Shown: positions 27,409 to 36,445, counted from the first letter of the stretch. The stretch: DNA of 64,000 bases from Dorea formicigenerans (GCF_025150245.1 NZ_CP102279.1:2477423-2541422); one strand, 5' to 3'. Notes: generated by a model not told the origin, from the letters alone. Program-made: numbers and translations.

Positions 27409-27992
27409 TACACGATTCCTGCTTTTACAAAGTGTTTTTTGAGCAACGCTTTTCCAATCATTCCTCCAATGATTGCGCAGATAAAGATACCTGCAATCAC
27501 AAGAACAATGCTCCACATAGGCATGACAGCCATTACTTTATCTGCATACTCTTTACCAAAACTGGCTGCGAAGCTGGCTCTTGAATCTTCTACCATGAAG
27601 TACATTGGAATATATGTACCAACCATCCAGAGACTGAATACTGCATATCCAATCAGGCTCCTTTTAGCACTTTTATAATTGCCAAATTTCAGAATCAAAT
27701 CTCCCAGCAGCCCAAAGATAAGCCCCAAAGGTACACCCCAATATCCCATTCCGGTAAGTCCCATCAAAAGGCCACTCAGAATTGCCATCAGCGTTACCAT
27801 ACCAAACTTCTTTACCCTTGTCAGGAATAACATAAATGGAATTCCTGTGATCAGTGTCCACAATGCACCAAGAATCGGAAGAAATATCGGAACAAAGCCA
27901 ATCGGAATTGCCACACAACATCCGAGTACAAAATAAAGGACTGTGAAAAGTCCCAGATTAATCAGGTCCTTCGCCTGTAATTTGTTATTCAT
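27408..27992 (-). CDS. ECF transporter S component, MptD-like
   Basis: A 194-residue protein with about six hydrophobic segments and a short N-terminal polar start (MNNKLQAKDLINLGLF), typical of S components. The MptD family is the best match by recall; its substrate is not known. It is the first gene of the S-T-A operon and is transcribed divergently from an AraC regulator. GGGAGG precedes the ATG. Confidence 0.75.
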   Translation of the reverse strand: MNNKLQAKDLINLGLFTVLYFVLGCCVAIPIGFVPIFLPILGALWTLITGIPFMLFLTRVKKFGMVTLMAILSGLLMGLTGMGYWGVPLGLIFGLLGDLILKFGNYKSAKRSLIGYAVFSLWMVGTYIPMYFMVEDSRASFAASFGKEYADKVMAVMPMWSIVLVIAGIFICAIIGGMIGKALLKKHFVKAGIV

Positions 27993-28184
27993 ACAGAATA
28001 CCTCCCTTGTATAATTAGCTCTATCTAACTACTCCATAAAATACCATATGTTTTGTTATATCTCTACAACCAAATATCATTTTAGCTCCAAACAGCATTG
28101 GGTTTTATTGTTGACTCTGCTCTCTTCAAATCCTATAATATTATCTGTTACAGGGCAAAAGTACTTATATCAGGGAGATCTTCT

Positions 28185-29174
28185 ATGAAAATTAACGACG
28201 TGATCAAAAAATGTATCAAAATACCAGGTATATCCATAAAACAGGCTGAATATAGTATGGAGCTTATATTAAATACGAAGGAAGGTAAAGGTTCGATGAC
28301 CTTTTTTTCACTTTTTCCCGGTCTGTCTCTGGCATATATTTTTATAAATTCTCCAACCTGGACGGCTCCCGACCTTCGATCAGACAGCTCCATTACAAAA
28401 GGTCCATTGCTTCTTAACTATTGTGTGACAGGTCGTTGTGAAATGATCCTGAACAACAAAAATTTTGTCTACATCAAAGACAGAGAACTTTCTCTCACAG
28501 AATGCTTCGCCCAAAAAGAATATGTTTATCCAAAGCGCATCTATGAGGGGCTTGAATTCTTTATTGATATAGATACATTTACTTTAGAAAATACATGGGT
28601 ACAAAATGAATTTAGCATTGATTTCAGAAAAATCTCAAAGATGTTTTGTCCTCATGGAAGCACTTATATATCGACAGCGACCCACGAAACTGAGGAAATT
28701 CTCAAAAAACTATGGGAATTATATGATTTTCCGGCCTCTTTTGCAGTCATTCAAATGAAAATATATACGCTCGCTTTATTCTCAGTACTACAAAATTTGG
28801 AGGCTATCCCTAAGTCTCAGGCCTGCACTTTCTTTACTGAATCTCAGGTTAATATTGCTAAAAAGGTCGAAAATATCATCACCTCAGACCTAAGGCTGCA
28901 TCATCCTGCGTGGGAATTGGCTGAATATTTTTCTATCAGCGAAACCAGTCTAAAAAATTATTTTCGCGGTGTTTACGGACAGAATATTTCTGTCTATCTG
29001 CGTGAAATGCGTATGAATAAAGCAGGCGAACTGCTTGCCTCAACACGACTGTCTGTAGCTGAGATTGCAGCACAGGTCGGATATCTGAATCAGAGCAAAT
29101 TCGCCTCTGTGTTTAAAAAGCATTTTGGTGTATCACCTTTGGAATATCGCCGCACCAGACATTTAGACTCCTAA
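28185..29174 (+). CDS. AraC-family regulator
   Basis: A 329-residue protein with a C-terminal double helix-turn-helix (LAEYFSISETSLKNYFRGVY, then AEIAAQVGYLNQSKFASVFK and HFGVSPLEYR). The N-terminal two thirds are an unassigned sensor region. The start at 28185 has AGGGAG 8 bases upstream. Divergent orientation to the ECF operon, with a 192-base shared upstream region, suggests control of that importer. Its last two stop bases overlap the stop of an ABC remnant on the other strand. Confidence 0.85.
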   Translation: MKINDVIKKCIKIPGISIKQAEYSMELILNTKEGKGSMTFFSLFPGLSLAYIFINSPTWTAPDLRSDSSITKGPLLLNYCVTGRCEMILNNKNFVYIKDRELSLTECFAQKEYVYPKRIYEGLEFFIDIDTFTLENTWVQNEFSIDFRKISKMFCPHGSTYISTATHETEEILKKLWELYDFPASFAVIQMKIYTLALFSVLQNLEAIPKSQACTFFTESQVNIAKKVENIITSDLRLHHPAWELAEYFSISETSLKNYFRGVYGQNISVYLREMRMNKAGELLASTRLSVAEIAAQVGYLNQSKFASVFKKHFGVSPLEYRRTRHLDS

Positions 29175-29350
29175 ACTCTCCATTTTGTTGCCTCTCTTCT
29201 TTCAACAATAAAATGACGATAAATCCCATCCTGTCTCACAAGTTCTTCATGTATTCCCTGCTGTACGGTTTTCCATTCTCCAGAGCGAAAATCCGTTCAG
29301 CTTTCTGTACTGTTTTTAGGCGGTGTGCAATCATAATAACAGCTTTATCA
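29171..29350 (-). pseudogene. ABC transporter ATPase C-terminal remnant
   Basis: The minus-strand reading ends QQGIHEELVRQDGIYRHF and EATKWRV. Upstream, in another frame after a one-base loss in an A run, it reads NDKAVIMIAHRLKTVQKAER. These are the H-loop and tail of an exporter like the one at 20269-22008. The N-terminal part is absent beyond about 29355. It marks a rearrangement junction beside the plasmid-like block. Confidence 0.8.
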
Positions 29351-29388
29351 TTTGTCAAGTACCACCCACTGGTCATTAAAATAACAAA

Positions 29389-30483
29389 TTACATATAATC
29401 AAACTTCTTCCGAAGATATATTCTGAGTAGCATGATACCCATATTAATGAGTATAAATAGCAAAATCAAATTCACCGGCAGATATTTTCTAGTTACATCC
29501 CCAAGCACTGCTATCCCTGAAAGGCTTCCAATCAAAAACATTTGTGAAATTTCGTTCCACATTTTTTTGTATTGTTTTATTGTTTCCATAATTATCACCA
29601 TTATGATTCCCATTATGAAAAGCACAGCTACGATTGCCAGAATCCTGATAACCCATACTTCCCCACCTGTATATGCTATTTTCTGGTTAAATCCATTATC
29701 ATAAGTTGGATATACCAGCCATTTACAAAATCGAACATACCACATGAATGGAGCCATAAAAAAATCTATGAAATCATGTTGAAAAGCACCATTCTGTAGA
29801 ATTGCAAACAGGACTACCGTAATGTATCCCATTCCCCAGAAATATTCTATAGACTTCATGCTTTCCGTTCTGTCCTTTACTTCTTTTTTCGCTTTACGAA
29901 TTTCCAGCTCAGCACGTTTCTTTTCGTTACGGGCTTTGGATTCTGCCTGCTCTATCTTTTTCTCTGCTTCTTTTTGTTTCTTCTGTGCTTCATCTACTGC
30001 TTCAACAGATGATTTATTAACCTGTATCTGCAATTTAGAGTTCTGGTCCCGAACGTCTTTTATTTCTTCTTCGAGCTGCTCTTGCTCGCTCCTGCTCTTC
30101 AAGCCGTTTCTGTTCCTCAAATCGTCGTTGTTCTTCTGAAGCGATTGATTCAGCTTCTGCGTTTCGGACAGTTCGGTTGTCAAACGATGAATTTCGTCGT
30201 TTAATTTCCGAATTTCGTCTTGCATTTCGTGATTCTCGAAGAATAGCTTCTGTTTTTCCATTTTCAGCTTGTGTGTCCTTTCCTGAAATTTCTGGATAAA
30301 CTCGTTCATCTTCTGATTTCTCACCTGTAACTCGTCTCTCTCTTCCGTCACTAGCTCCAGTGACGCCGCCTGCTCCTTCGCAAGCTGCTTCCACTTGTCG
30401 GTAGTATCCGGCAAGTTCTTCATCTGATCTGCTGTCTCTGTTGGCTGAATCTCTGGCTCTTTTCCTATTTCCATTAAATTCAT
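29389..30483 (-). CDS. Coiled-coil protein with C-terminal membrane segments (DUF6040-like)
   Basis: A 364-residue protein. Residues about 15-205 form a long coiled coil rich in Glu, Lys and Gln; the C-terminal part has three or four membrane segments. The start at 30483 has GGAGGG 8 bases upstream even though it lies inside the relaxase gene; the first 449 bases overlap the relaxase in another frame. Similar coiled-coil membrane proteins follow relaxases on Firmicutes plasmids (DUF6040 by recall). It could tether the relaxosome to the membrane. Confidence 0.65.
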   Translation of the reverse strand: MNLMEIGKEPEIQPTETADQMKNLPDTTDKWKQLAKEQAASLELVTEERDELQVRNQKMNEFIQKFQERTHKLKMEKQKLFFENHEMQDEIRKLNDEIHRLTTELSETQKLNQSLQKNNDDLRNRNGLKSRSEQEQLEEEIKDVRDQNSKLQIQVNKSSVEAVDEAQKKQKEAEKKIEQAESKARNEKKRAELEIRKAKKEVKDRTESMKSIEYFWGMGYITVVLFAILQNGAFQHDFIDFFMAPFMWYVRFCKWLVYPTYDNGFNQKIAYTGGEVWVIRILAIVAVLFIMGIIMVIIMETIKQYKKMWNEISQMFLIGSLSGIAVLGDVTRKYLPVNLILLFILINMGIMLLRIYLRKKFDYM

Positions 30484-31276
30484 TCTCTAGTCCCTCCTTG
30501 CTGATATCCAAATGAAATGTTTTGAACAGATTACTGTCACGTACTTTCTTTCCCTCTTGGTTCTGAAAAGTAATGTGCTTCCGTTTCTCTGTCCAGTTTA
30601 CGTTCCATCCGAACTGCTTCATTTTTTCTATAAACTTTTCTTTGCTGATACAATTTTCCAGTGCTTTTAACACTGCCATTGCACAGTCCGCTACAAAGCT
30701 ATCCTTTACCTGCTGACGGAACAGATTATATTTGTCTTTGCTCCATGCAATGACTTCCCCTTTTTCAATCTGACTTCCATCAAAATGCTTTCCTTTTTCG
30801 GCAACGGTCAGTCCTCGTTCCCGGCACATCTGATTGGTAAGCTGTTTCATACGTTCCAGATCTTTTCTGGTGTTATGCAGCTTTCTCCCATCTTCATAAC
30901 TCACTGAATTAGTAACCAAATGGCAGTGGATATGGTCTTTATCCTTATGCACAGCCACTAAGGTCTGGAATCCACTGAACCAATTTTCTGCAAACTCTTT
31001 TCCAAATTCAAATGCCTGCTCCGGGGTGATCTGCTCATCCTTATGCCAGGAAATAATGTTGTGGGCATACATTCTCCCTGTATCTTTATTCCACATCTTC
31101 TTTTCTTCCAAAAAGGTTCTGTACACCAGATCATAATTAATTTCATTGTGACAGTACGGGCCTGTTATATAAGTAAGCAGCTCACTTGTCTTGTCCTGTC
31201 GTAAAACATATTCAATACAATTTCTCATTGCTCCATGTGTATTTGTCCGCTTATTAATCGTCTTATTAACTGCCAT
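30035..31276 (-). CDS. Relaxase of the plasmid-like block
   Basis: A 413-residue relaxase. The N-terminal domain has AHNIISWHKDEQITPEQAFE and the histidine cluster HKDKDHIHCHLV for metal binding and nicking. The last 150 residues are Arg/Glu-rich, low complexity, and share DNA with the start of the next gene. It overlaps the end of mobC by 52 bases. It differs clearly from the ICE relaxase at 10732. Mobilisation by a helper conjugative system is likely, as no mating-pair genes are near. Confidence 0.85.
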   Translation of the reverse strand: MAVNKTINKRTNTHGAMRNCIEYVLRQDKTSELLTYITGPYCHNEINYDLVYRTFLEEKKMWNKDTGRMYAHNIISWHKDEQITPEQAFEFGKEFAENWFSGFQTLVAVHKDKDHIHCHLVTNSVSYEDGRKLHNTRKDLERMKQLTNQMCRERGLTVAEKGKHFDGSQIEKGEVIAWSKDKYNLFRQQVKDSFVADCAMAVLKALENCISKEKFIEKMKQFGWNVNWTEKRKHITFQNQEGKKVRDSNLFKTFHLDISKEGLENEFNGNRKRARDSANRDSRSDEELAGYYRQVEAACEGAGGVTGASDGRERRVTGEKSEDERVYPEISGKDTQAENGKTEAILRESRNARRNSEIKRRNSSFDNRTVRNAEAESIASEEQRRFEEQKRLEEQERARAARRRNKRRSGPEL

Positions 31277-31605
31277 ATCCTTTCACTCTCCTTCCGATAC
31301 TTGAGAATATTTTTATTGAGGAAATACAACATACTGTCGTTTGGGATTTCTCCATCTGTATGCAGTTTTCTTGCAATCTGGTTGATATTTGTCGTAGCTC
31401 CCCGGAGCTGACAAAGGATATCCGCAAACATCTGGTTCAGTCTTTTCAGTTCTTCTATTTCCTCTGCCGTTGCTATCTTCAAGTCTGCGATTGCTTTTAT
31501 CACAACTTCCTGCTGTGTTCTTCCGGATTCTTTAACCTTGCTCTGAAACAAATCGTATTCCTCTTTATTCATCCGTATGGTTACTGTATGATTTCGTTTT
31601 CTCAT
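31225..31605 (-). CDS. mobC: MobC-like relaxosome protein of the plasmid-like block
   Basis: A 126-residue protein with an N-terminal ribbon-helix-helix-like segment (HTVTIRMNKEEYDLFQSKVK) and the MobC signature LRGATTNINQIARKLH. AAAGGAG precedes the ATG by about 10 bases. It is followed in overlap by the relaxase, and hairpins at 31687-31884 upstream are the likely oriT. Confidence 0.8.
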   Translation of the reverse strand: MRKRNHTVTIRMNKEEYDLFQSKVKESGRTQQEVVIKAIADLKIATAEEIEELKRLNQMFADILCQLRGATTNINQIARKLHTDGEIPNDSMLYFLNKNILKYRKESERIWQLIRRLISGQIHMEQ

Positions 31606-31686
31606 AGGCTTTTGTCTCCTTTCATTGCTTGATTTTCATTCTTTGTTAACAGCCACAGCGTTCTGGCGGCATATTGGTAGGAGATT

Positions 31687-31884
31687 TATAAGAGAGTGCA
31701 ACGCTCTCTTATACAGGTGCAGGACAGCGTCCTAGTCAATCAGTAAGTGTTCCGTAGGAATGTCCGGTGGACATTTCGCAGGAATACTTACGCCATTGAC
31801 GTGCCGGGGTTCCAAGGGGCGGAGCCCTCTGGCAAGTTTAGGAACAGCCCAAAGGCTGGCTCCGGTGCATAGTGGCTTGCCACT
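31687..31884. other. oriT-like hairpin cluster upstream of mobC
   Basis: A 10-bp perfect stem with a 7-base loop (31687-31696 with 31704-31713) is followed by a nested 66-base cruciform (31735-31800). In it the outer GTCAAT/ATTGAC encloses GTAAGTGTTCC paired with GGAATACTTAC, and then AATGTCC/GGACATT around a 3-base loop. A further hairpin AGTGGC/GCCACT lies at 31871-31884. Position before mobC-relaxase suggests oriT; a single-strand replication origin is an alternative. Confidence 0.6.
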
Positions 31885-32362
31885 TTGCGAAACTTGCCTG
31901 TCATCTCCCCACCACTGAATCGACACCCGCCAGGCAATATTTTCCACCCTACATTATCAAATCCAAATGGAGATGACGGTGGGTTTGTGGTGCAGGAGCC
32001 GACTGCGGAAGAAAAAGAAAAGCTCCACCTTTCATAGATTTTCCCTTTCTGAAACAGGCTGGTCATGCACCACTCCGATGCGAAGTATCGGACAATCATG
32101 TGCCGTATCCGGCACCCTATATCTTTTCTTTGCCTGTTTGTACACCCCTCTCATCTGCAAACACCTTTCTGCCATATTTCCCTGTTATTTCTGTCTTTCT
32201 TTTTCTGAACTGCTTTCTATTTCTGCTGAAAGGCATAAAAATAGCAGTCATGAACATTTCTCCAACTCATAATGTCTGAAATGCTATCACTGCTATTGTC
32301 TTTTTCTGCTATTCTGTTTTCGTAAAACTATTCTTTACTGTCAGTCCTTTTTCCTGTTACTG
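31885..32362. other. Non-coding stretch
   Basis: No ORF here looks coding. A GC-rich first part continues the transfer region; from about 32110 the DNA is AT-rich and pyrimidine-biased on the plus strand, with nothing else that I can name. Confidence 0.5.
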
Positions 32363-32626
32363 CTATTTTATTTTGTCGCAAATTTCAAGCAGGTCATGTA
32401 ATAAATTCTCCAGTTTCATAAGTCTGCGATGCTGATACCAGATCAATCCTGGCAATCCCGCTGCAAGAAAGAACGAAGCACACAAAATCTTTATTGCCTG
32501 TCCTCTGCTGCTTATCCCTCCATATCCAAATCCACATACCAGATTCACGAATAAAACATAGAAATATCCACAAAATAAGACAAACTCAAAAATCCACACC
32601 AGCACCTTTTTCACTTTCTCTTTCAC
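32363..32626 (-). CDS. Small membrane protein, two predicted helices
   Basis: An 87-residue protein with two hydrophobic segments (about residues 8-32 and 45-62) and a charged helical tail (LENLLHDLLEICDKIK). I do not recognise the family. It lies on the mobilisation strand with the XRE gene divergent. It could be a plasmid maintenance or surface function, but nothing shows which. Confidence 0.5.
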   Translation of the reverse strand: MKEKVKKVLVWIFEFVLFCGYFYVLFVNLVCGFGYGGISSRGQAIKILCASFFLAAGLPGLIWYQHRRLMKLENLLHDLLEICDKIK

Positions 32627-32732
32627 TCTGTACTTCTCCCTCCTACATTTTTAAATTCAGTGTAGCGAATTTCCCGCTATATTTCAATAGTGAATATCTC
32701 GCTAAGTTATTATTATGCTAGAGGTGAAACAC

Positions 32733-32966
32733 ATGTATCAGAGAATACGGGATCTGCGTGAAGATCGTGACCTTACGCAGAAGAATATGGGTGAAATCCT
32801 AAATTGCAGTCAGCGTATTTACAGTAATTATGAATGTGGTGATGTCGATATCCCTACTCACATTCTGATTAAACTGGCTGAATTTCATAATACCAGCGTT
32901 GATTATCTGCTAAACCTGACAGATGATAAACGTCCTTACCCAAGAAAAAAGAATAGCTCCACTTAA
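32733..32966 (+). CDS. Small XRE-family regulator
   Basis: A 77-residue Cro/CI-type helix-turn-helix protein (LREDRDLTQKNMGEILNCSQ). The start at 32733 has GAGGTG 7 bases upstream. Upstream, TAGCGA at about 32662 and TCGCTA at about 32698 recur as possible operator halves. It is the only rightward gene in the block and may set plasmid copy or mobilisation levels. Confidence 0.75.
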   Translation: MYQRIRDLREDRDLTQKNMGEILNCSQRIYSNYECGDVDIPTHILIKLAEFHNTSVDYLLNLTDDKRPYPRKKNSST

Positions 32967-33017
32967 AGCAGTCTGATTTATTTTATGTAAGCCAGACTGC
33001 TTTTCTTTTATAATCAG

Positions 33018-33470
33018 CTAAAAACTGTCTGCAAAATCCAGTGCTGCATCCATATCAGCTTCTTTCTCCCAGTCCAGATTATCTTCTGCGATCTCTTCAT
33101 CCGTTTTCTCCATTGTTAGTGTTCTGTCTGGCAGATTAATTTCTCCTACCGATTCTTTTACAAACGGTACAAGCATTTCCATCAGATTCTTCGCTATAGC
33201 CATCGGGGCAGATTCTTTCACTCCATCCCGGACAGCTGTTTCCACTCTTTCCAGAAAAGCATCTTCCTTTTCTCTGGTTTCCAGATACGGATCTGCTTCA
33301 TTCCTGTACTCTCTGGAAAAATAATCGTTTAAAGCAACTACAACTGCTCTGGTGTACGATTTATATTTTTCCCTGTCCATCGTCTGCAAATATTCCCATG
33401 CCTGCCTGTCCTGTTCATCACAAAGATTCAAACGGATATTTGTGTTGATGATTTTCCGTTCTTTTCTCAT
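33018..33470 (-). CDS. ParR-like partition adaptor
   Basis: A 150-residue protein with a basic N-terminus (KERKIINTNIRLNLCDEQDR) like a ribbon-helix-helix DNA-binding region, a helical middle and an acidic tail. Its ATG overlaps the stop of the actin-like gene (ATGA). Size, charge pattern and position match ParR, which binds the centromere and the ParM filament. Assigned mainly by context. Confidence 0.6.
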   Translation of the reverse strand: MRKERKIINTNIRLNLCDEQDRQAWEYLQTMDREKYKSYTRAVVVALNDYFSREYRNEADPYLETREKEDAFLERVETAVRDGVKESAPMAIAKNLMEMLVPFVKESVGEINLPDRTLTMEKTDEEIAEDNLDWEKEADMDAALDFADSF

Positions 33471-34417
33471 ACAAGCATCCCTCCGTTTCTCTGGATTTTC
33501 CTTACGCTCATTGCTTCATAGCCTTTCGCTGTGGCACAGATGTCCCGTACAATTGTCACCCGGCTCTTGTCATATTCTCCAAAATTCTGGATCATACAAC
33601 CGCCACCGCCGACCACATACAGACGCATCAGTTCTGGATTATATTCCCGTTCTCTCAGCTTATGAAAGATTTCTTTCGTATAATCTCCGGCAGCTTTACG
33701 AATGACTGTCAGATATTTCTCACCAATATCTGCTGTCCCGGTACGGATCACCTGCTCAATCACCAGATCATCCACCACTGTTCCCAGTTCTTTCAACAAA
33801 GATTCCCTGACTGCAAGCACACACTGGTGCGTTCCATATTTCTCTGTAAAGCATTTCTTCTCTAATGGACGGGAATTATTGATATACATGATGTTCATAG
33901 TCCCGTTTCCAATATCCACAAGCATGTTGATTCCTTTGAAATCCTGTAAACGGTAAAAAGCTGCTGCAAATCCCTGTGGGTAAATATCAGCTCCTGCAAA
34001 CTCCACACGATATTCTTTATTGCGGAATGTAAAATCCACACATTCATTCTGGAGAAGATATTTCTGGAAATCTTCTTTCTGTATAGCTACCCAGGTAAGT
34101 GGAAGTCCGGCTGCAATGTGTACCTTTGCCCGGTTCATACCTTTCCCATCCAGTTCCCTTGCGATAGCCGCCAGTGTCAGCACATAATAGTCCTCGTCCT
34201 GCGTTTTCTCTGCACAGAACTCCTTGTGTTCCTCTCCGATCTGGTAATACATGTCATTGTAAACAAGAAGATTATTCTGGAAGATTGGCTCCTTGTCATA
34301 TCTGGCTACACCGGATGGAAAGCATCTGGTGGCTGTTTTCATGTTTCCATACCCATGATCAATCCCGATCACCATAACTGTCTCATTATTGTTGTTTTTC
34401 ATCATTCTCATAATCAT
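33467..34417 (-). CDS. ParM/StbA-like actin-family partition ATPase
   Basis: A 316-residue actin-like protein. Phosphate 1 motif is VIGIDHGYGNMKT, phosphate 2 is MLVDIGNGTMNI and the adenosine motif is VVGGGGCMI. Such ParM homologues form filaments that push plasmid copies apart. It is coupled to the ParR-like gene. An operator-like region lies upstream at 34453-34502. The presence of a partition system argues that this block was, or can be, an autonomous plasmid. Confidence 0.82.
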   Translation of the reverse strand: MIMRMMKNNNNETVMVIGIDHGYGNMKTATRCFPSGVARYDKEPIFQNNLLVYNDMYYQIGEEHKEFCAEKTQDEDYYVLTLAAIARELDGKGMNRAKVHIAAGLPLTWVAIQKEDFQKYLLQNECVDFTFRNKEYRVEFAGADIYPQGFAAAFYRLQDFKGINMLVDIGNGTMNIMYINNSRPLEKKCFTEKYGTHQCVLAVRESLLKELGTVVDDLVIEQVIRTGTADIGEKYLTVIRKAAGDYTKEIFHKLREREYNPELMRLYVVGGGGCMIQNFGEYDKSRVTIVRDICATAKGYEAMSVRKIQRNGGMLV

Positions 34418-34452
34418 ACCTCATACTTTCTTAATATTTATTTTTGACTTTC

Positions 34453-34502
34453 TCCCAAATTTGGGAAAAACCTATATTTGTATCAGCTAAAACGTTGATA
34501 CA
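34453..34502. promoter_or_regulatory. Palindromes upstream of parM (possible centromere or operator)
   Basis: A perfect 14-bp palindrome TCCCAAATTTGGGA (34453-34466) and a dyad TGTATCA/TGATACA (34479-34485 with 34496-34502) lie in the 189-base gap between parM and the primase gene. ParMR systems often bind here; binding is inferred. Confidence 0.45.
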
Positions 34503-34606
34503 TGAAAAAGGGCAGTCAGTGTAAAAAAAGCAAAATTTTATGTACTCTGGCAGCTATCTTTGTTATTTCTCCTGCTCCGGTAACATTTCTTTTTGCTTAT
34601 TTTGCC

Positions 34607-36445
34607 CTAAATGCCCTTAATTTCCTGATTCATATTTAATTGTAACTGTTTATAATCTATATCTGTTTCTTCAAAAGGTATTCTTTCTTCTGGATCTACA
34701 GGACAAAAATCTTCTTCCTTAACTGCAATATCCTGATAATAAAACTCACCATTGTACTGCTTCAGAAGGAAACCTTTATCTGTCATATTTCTGAAAAAGT
34801 TGGATTTACCATGCCCCTGTCTGCCATTCTCTTTACAGTATTCCTCATACATATGGAACACTTCACTTCGTTTCAGACGTTTTCCTTTGGCACGCACCAA
34901 TGACTCATCAATAAAAGCACAGATACTATCTGACGTCCGTTGCACTTCTCTTACACATTCTTTGCTGTGTTCGCTCTCCGTGAACTTTCCCTGTTCGTAC
35001 AGATTTTTCAATGCAATCATCGCCATATGAATTGCATAATCGGATTCTGCCTGTACCTTTTCCTTTAAGTGCAGATCTTTTTCACCACTTTTTACTACCC
35101 GGTTCATATCAAGAATCAGTAGTCTACGGTAAAAAGCATCTGACTTATCCTCAAGATTCTGCGGCATTTCATTGGTAGAAAAAAGCAGCTTCGCATAAGA
35201 GTGGAAATGAATTGCATCCTGTCCTTTTTTCTCATAAATCAGTGTGTCCTCACCGACTGCTTTCTTTAATACATCTGTGTTCTCCATTGCTTTGCATGGA
35301 ATATCTGCACAGGCATTTAACAGCTTTCCATACATTCCAGTCGCATAGAATCGTTTATTTAAATCCTGTAAAGAAATACTGGACATATTGGTGATTCCAA
35401 CTACATGCTGGATCAGCGATACTGCCACAGACTTTCCGGTTCCACCATTTCCTTTCAGTGTAAGGAATTTCTGAAACTGCGTATCCTGTGTCATGCAGTA
35501 TCCAAAATACTCCCAGAATGTCTGCTGTTCTTCTTTGTTAGGAAGAGACGATGCCAGATACTTTTTTATATTTTCTCCACCTTGTAACACCTGCTCACAA
35601 TCTTCTGGATAATAGGGAAATGGTATCTGATTGATTGTCAGATAATCTGGATTGTGTTCCAACATTTCGCCTTTAACCGGATCATAATATCCATTTTTGA
35701 AATTGATCCACCGCACAGGTTGTTTATTTAGTTCATATGCCTCTCGGTGAACTTTTGGCTGTGCGATCAGTAGATTATAGATTCTTTTGATCACTCCACT
35801 CTGTACCTGATCACGATAGATCAGCTTCTGGATACGGTATTTCATTCTTACCCCATCATGGTCTTCCAGGAAAACACCATGCTCATAATAATACGGTGTG
35901 ATTCCCACCACAAAAAACTGAACATTCTCCACCAGGTAATCTACAATCTCCATATCCCGGACACCTTTCACATTCCCTTTTGCATCAAATAAGTGAAAAC
36001 GGCTCAGTTCCGGTTCTTCTTTCGGATCTCGCTCAAACCGAAGAATATACTGTTCCAGTAATTTCTCAACTTCTTTCTGATTATCCAGTTTGCCAAGGTA
36101 CTCCTTCTCTTTGAACAACTGCCAGCCTGCTTTTCCGTCAAGACCAGCGTCTTTGAAAAATGTCAGTATCTTATCATTTACCCACTTCACCGTACAGGAA
36201 GCCACATAATGATAGGCACTCTGACAGCTTCCAGTAAACTGAATAGATCTCATTTCCTCTATAAAGGAATCTGCACTGAAATAATATCCGTCATCTTCCT
36301 GCACCAGACAAAGTGCCTGATAACCTGACATCACAATATTCAACGCTATATCCTGATTGTCCACCAAAAAGATATAGGTCTGTGCTGTCCCTTCTGGATT
36401 GGTTTCCATATAATGCTTCAAAAACTTCTTGTTCAAACTTATCAC
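34607..36445 (-). CDS. D5/P4-type primase-helicase (SF3 helicase)
   Basis: A 612-residue protein whose C-terminal half is a superfamily 3 helicase like phage P4/D5 primases: Walker A KGNGGTGKSV near residue 343, then LLNACADIP and the sensor block KLLFSTNEMPQN. The N-terminal half is unassigned and may hold a primase. It would initiate replication of the block. It is cotranscribed with parM-parR or stands just upstream of them. Confidence 0.8.
   Translation of the reverse strand: MISLNKKFLKHYMETNPEGTAQTYIFLVDNQDIALNIVMSGYQALCLVQEDDGYYFSADSFIEEMRSIQFTGSCQSAYHYVASCTVKWVNDKILTFFKDAGLDGKAGWQLFKEKEYLGKLDNQKEVEKLLEQYILRFERDPKEEPELSRFHLFDAKGNVKGVRDMEIVDYLVENVQFFVVGITPYYYEHGVFLEDHDGVRMKYRIQKLIYRDQVQSGVIKRIYNLLIAQPKVHREAYELNKQPVRWINFKNGYYDPVKGEMLEHNPDYLTINQIPFPYYPEDCEQVLQGGENIKKYLASSLPNKEEQQTFWEYFGYCMTQDTQFQKFLTLKGNGGTGKSVAVSLIQHVVGITNMSSISLQDLNKRFYATGMYGKLLNACADIPCKAMENTDVLKKAVGEDTLIYEKKGQDAIHFHSYAKLLFSTNEMPQNLEDKSDAFYRRLLILDMNRVVKSGEKDLHLKEKVQAESDYAIHMAMIALKNLYEQGKFTESEHSKECVREVQRTSDSICAFIDESLVRAKGKRLKRSEVFHMYEEYCKENGRQGHGKSNFFRNMTDKGFLLKQYNGEFYYQDIAVKEEDFCPVDPEERIPFEETDIDYKQLQLNMNQEIKGI

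Noticed and set aside
28098-28184. N-terminal extension of the AraC protein from an earlier Met.
   Set aside because: No ribosome site there, and a good AGGGAG stands before the Met at 28185.
31741-31800. Repeated short motifs as a CRISPR array.
   Set aside because: The repeats are inverted and nested, not spaced direct repeats; no cas gene is present anywhere in the window.
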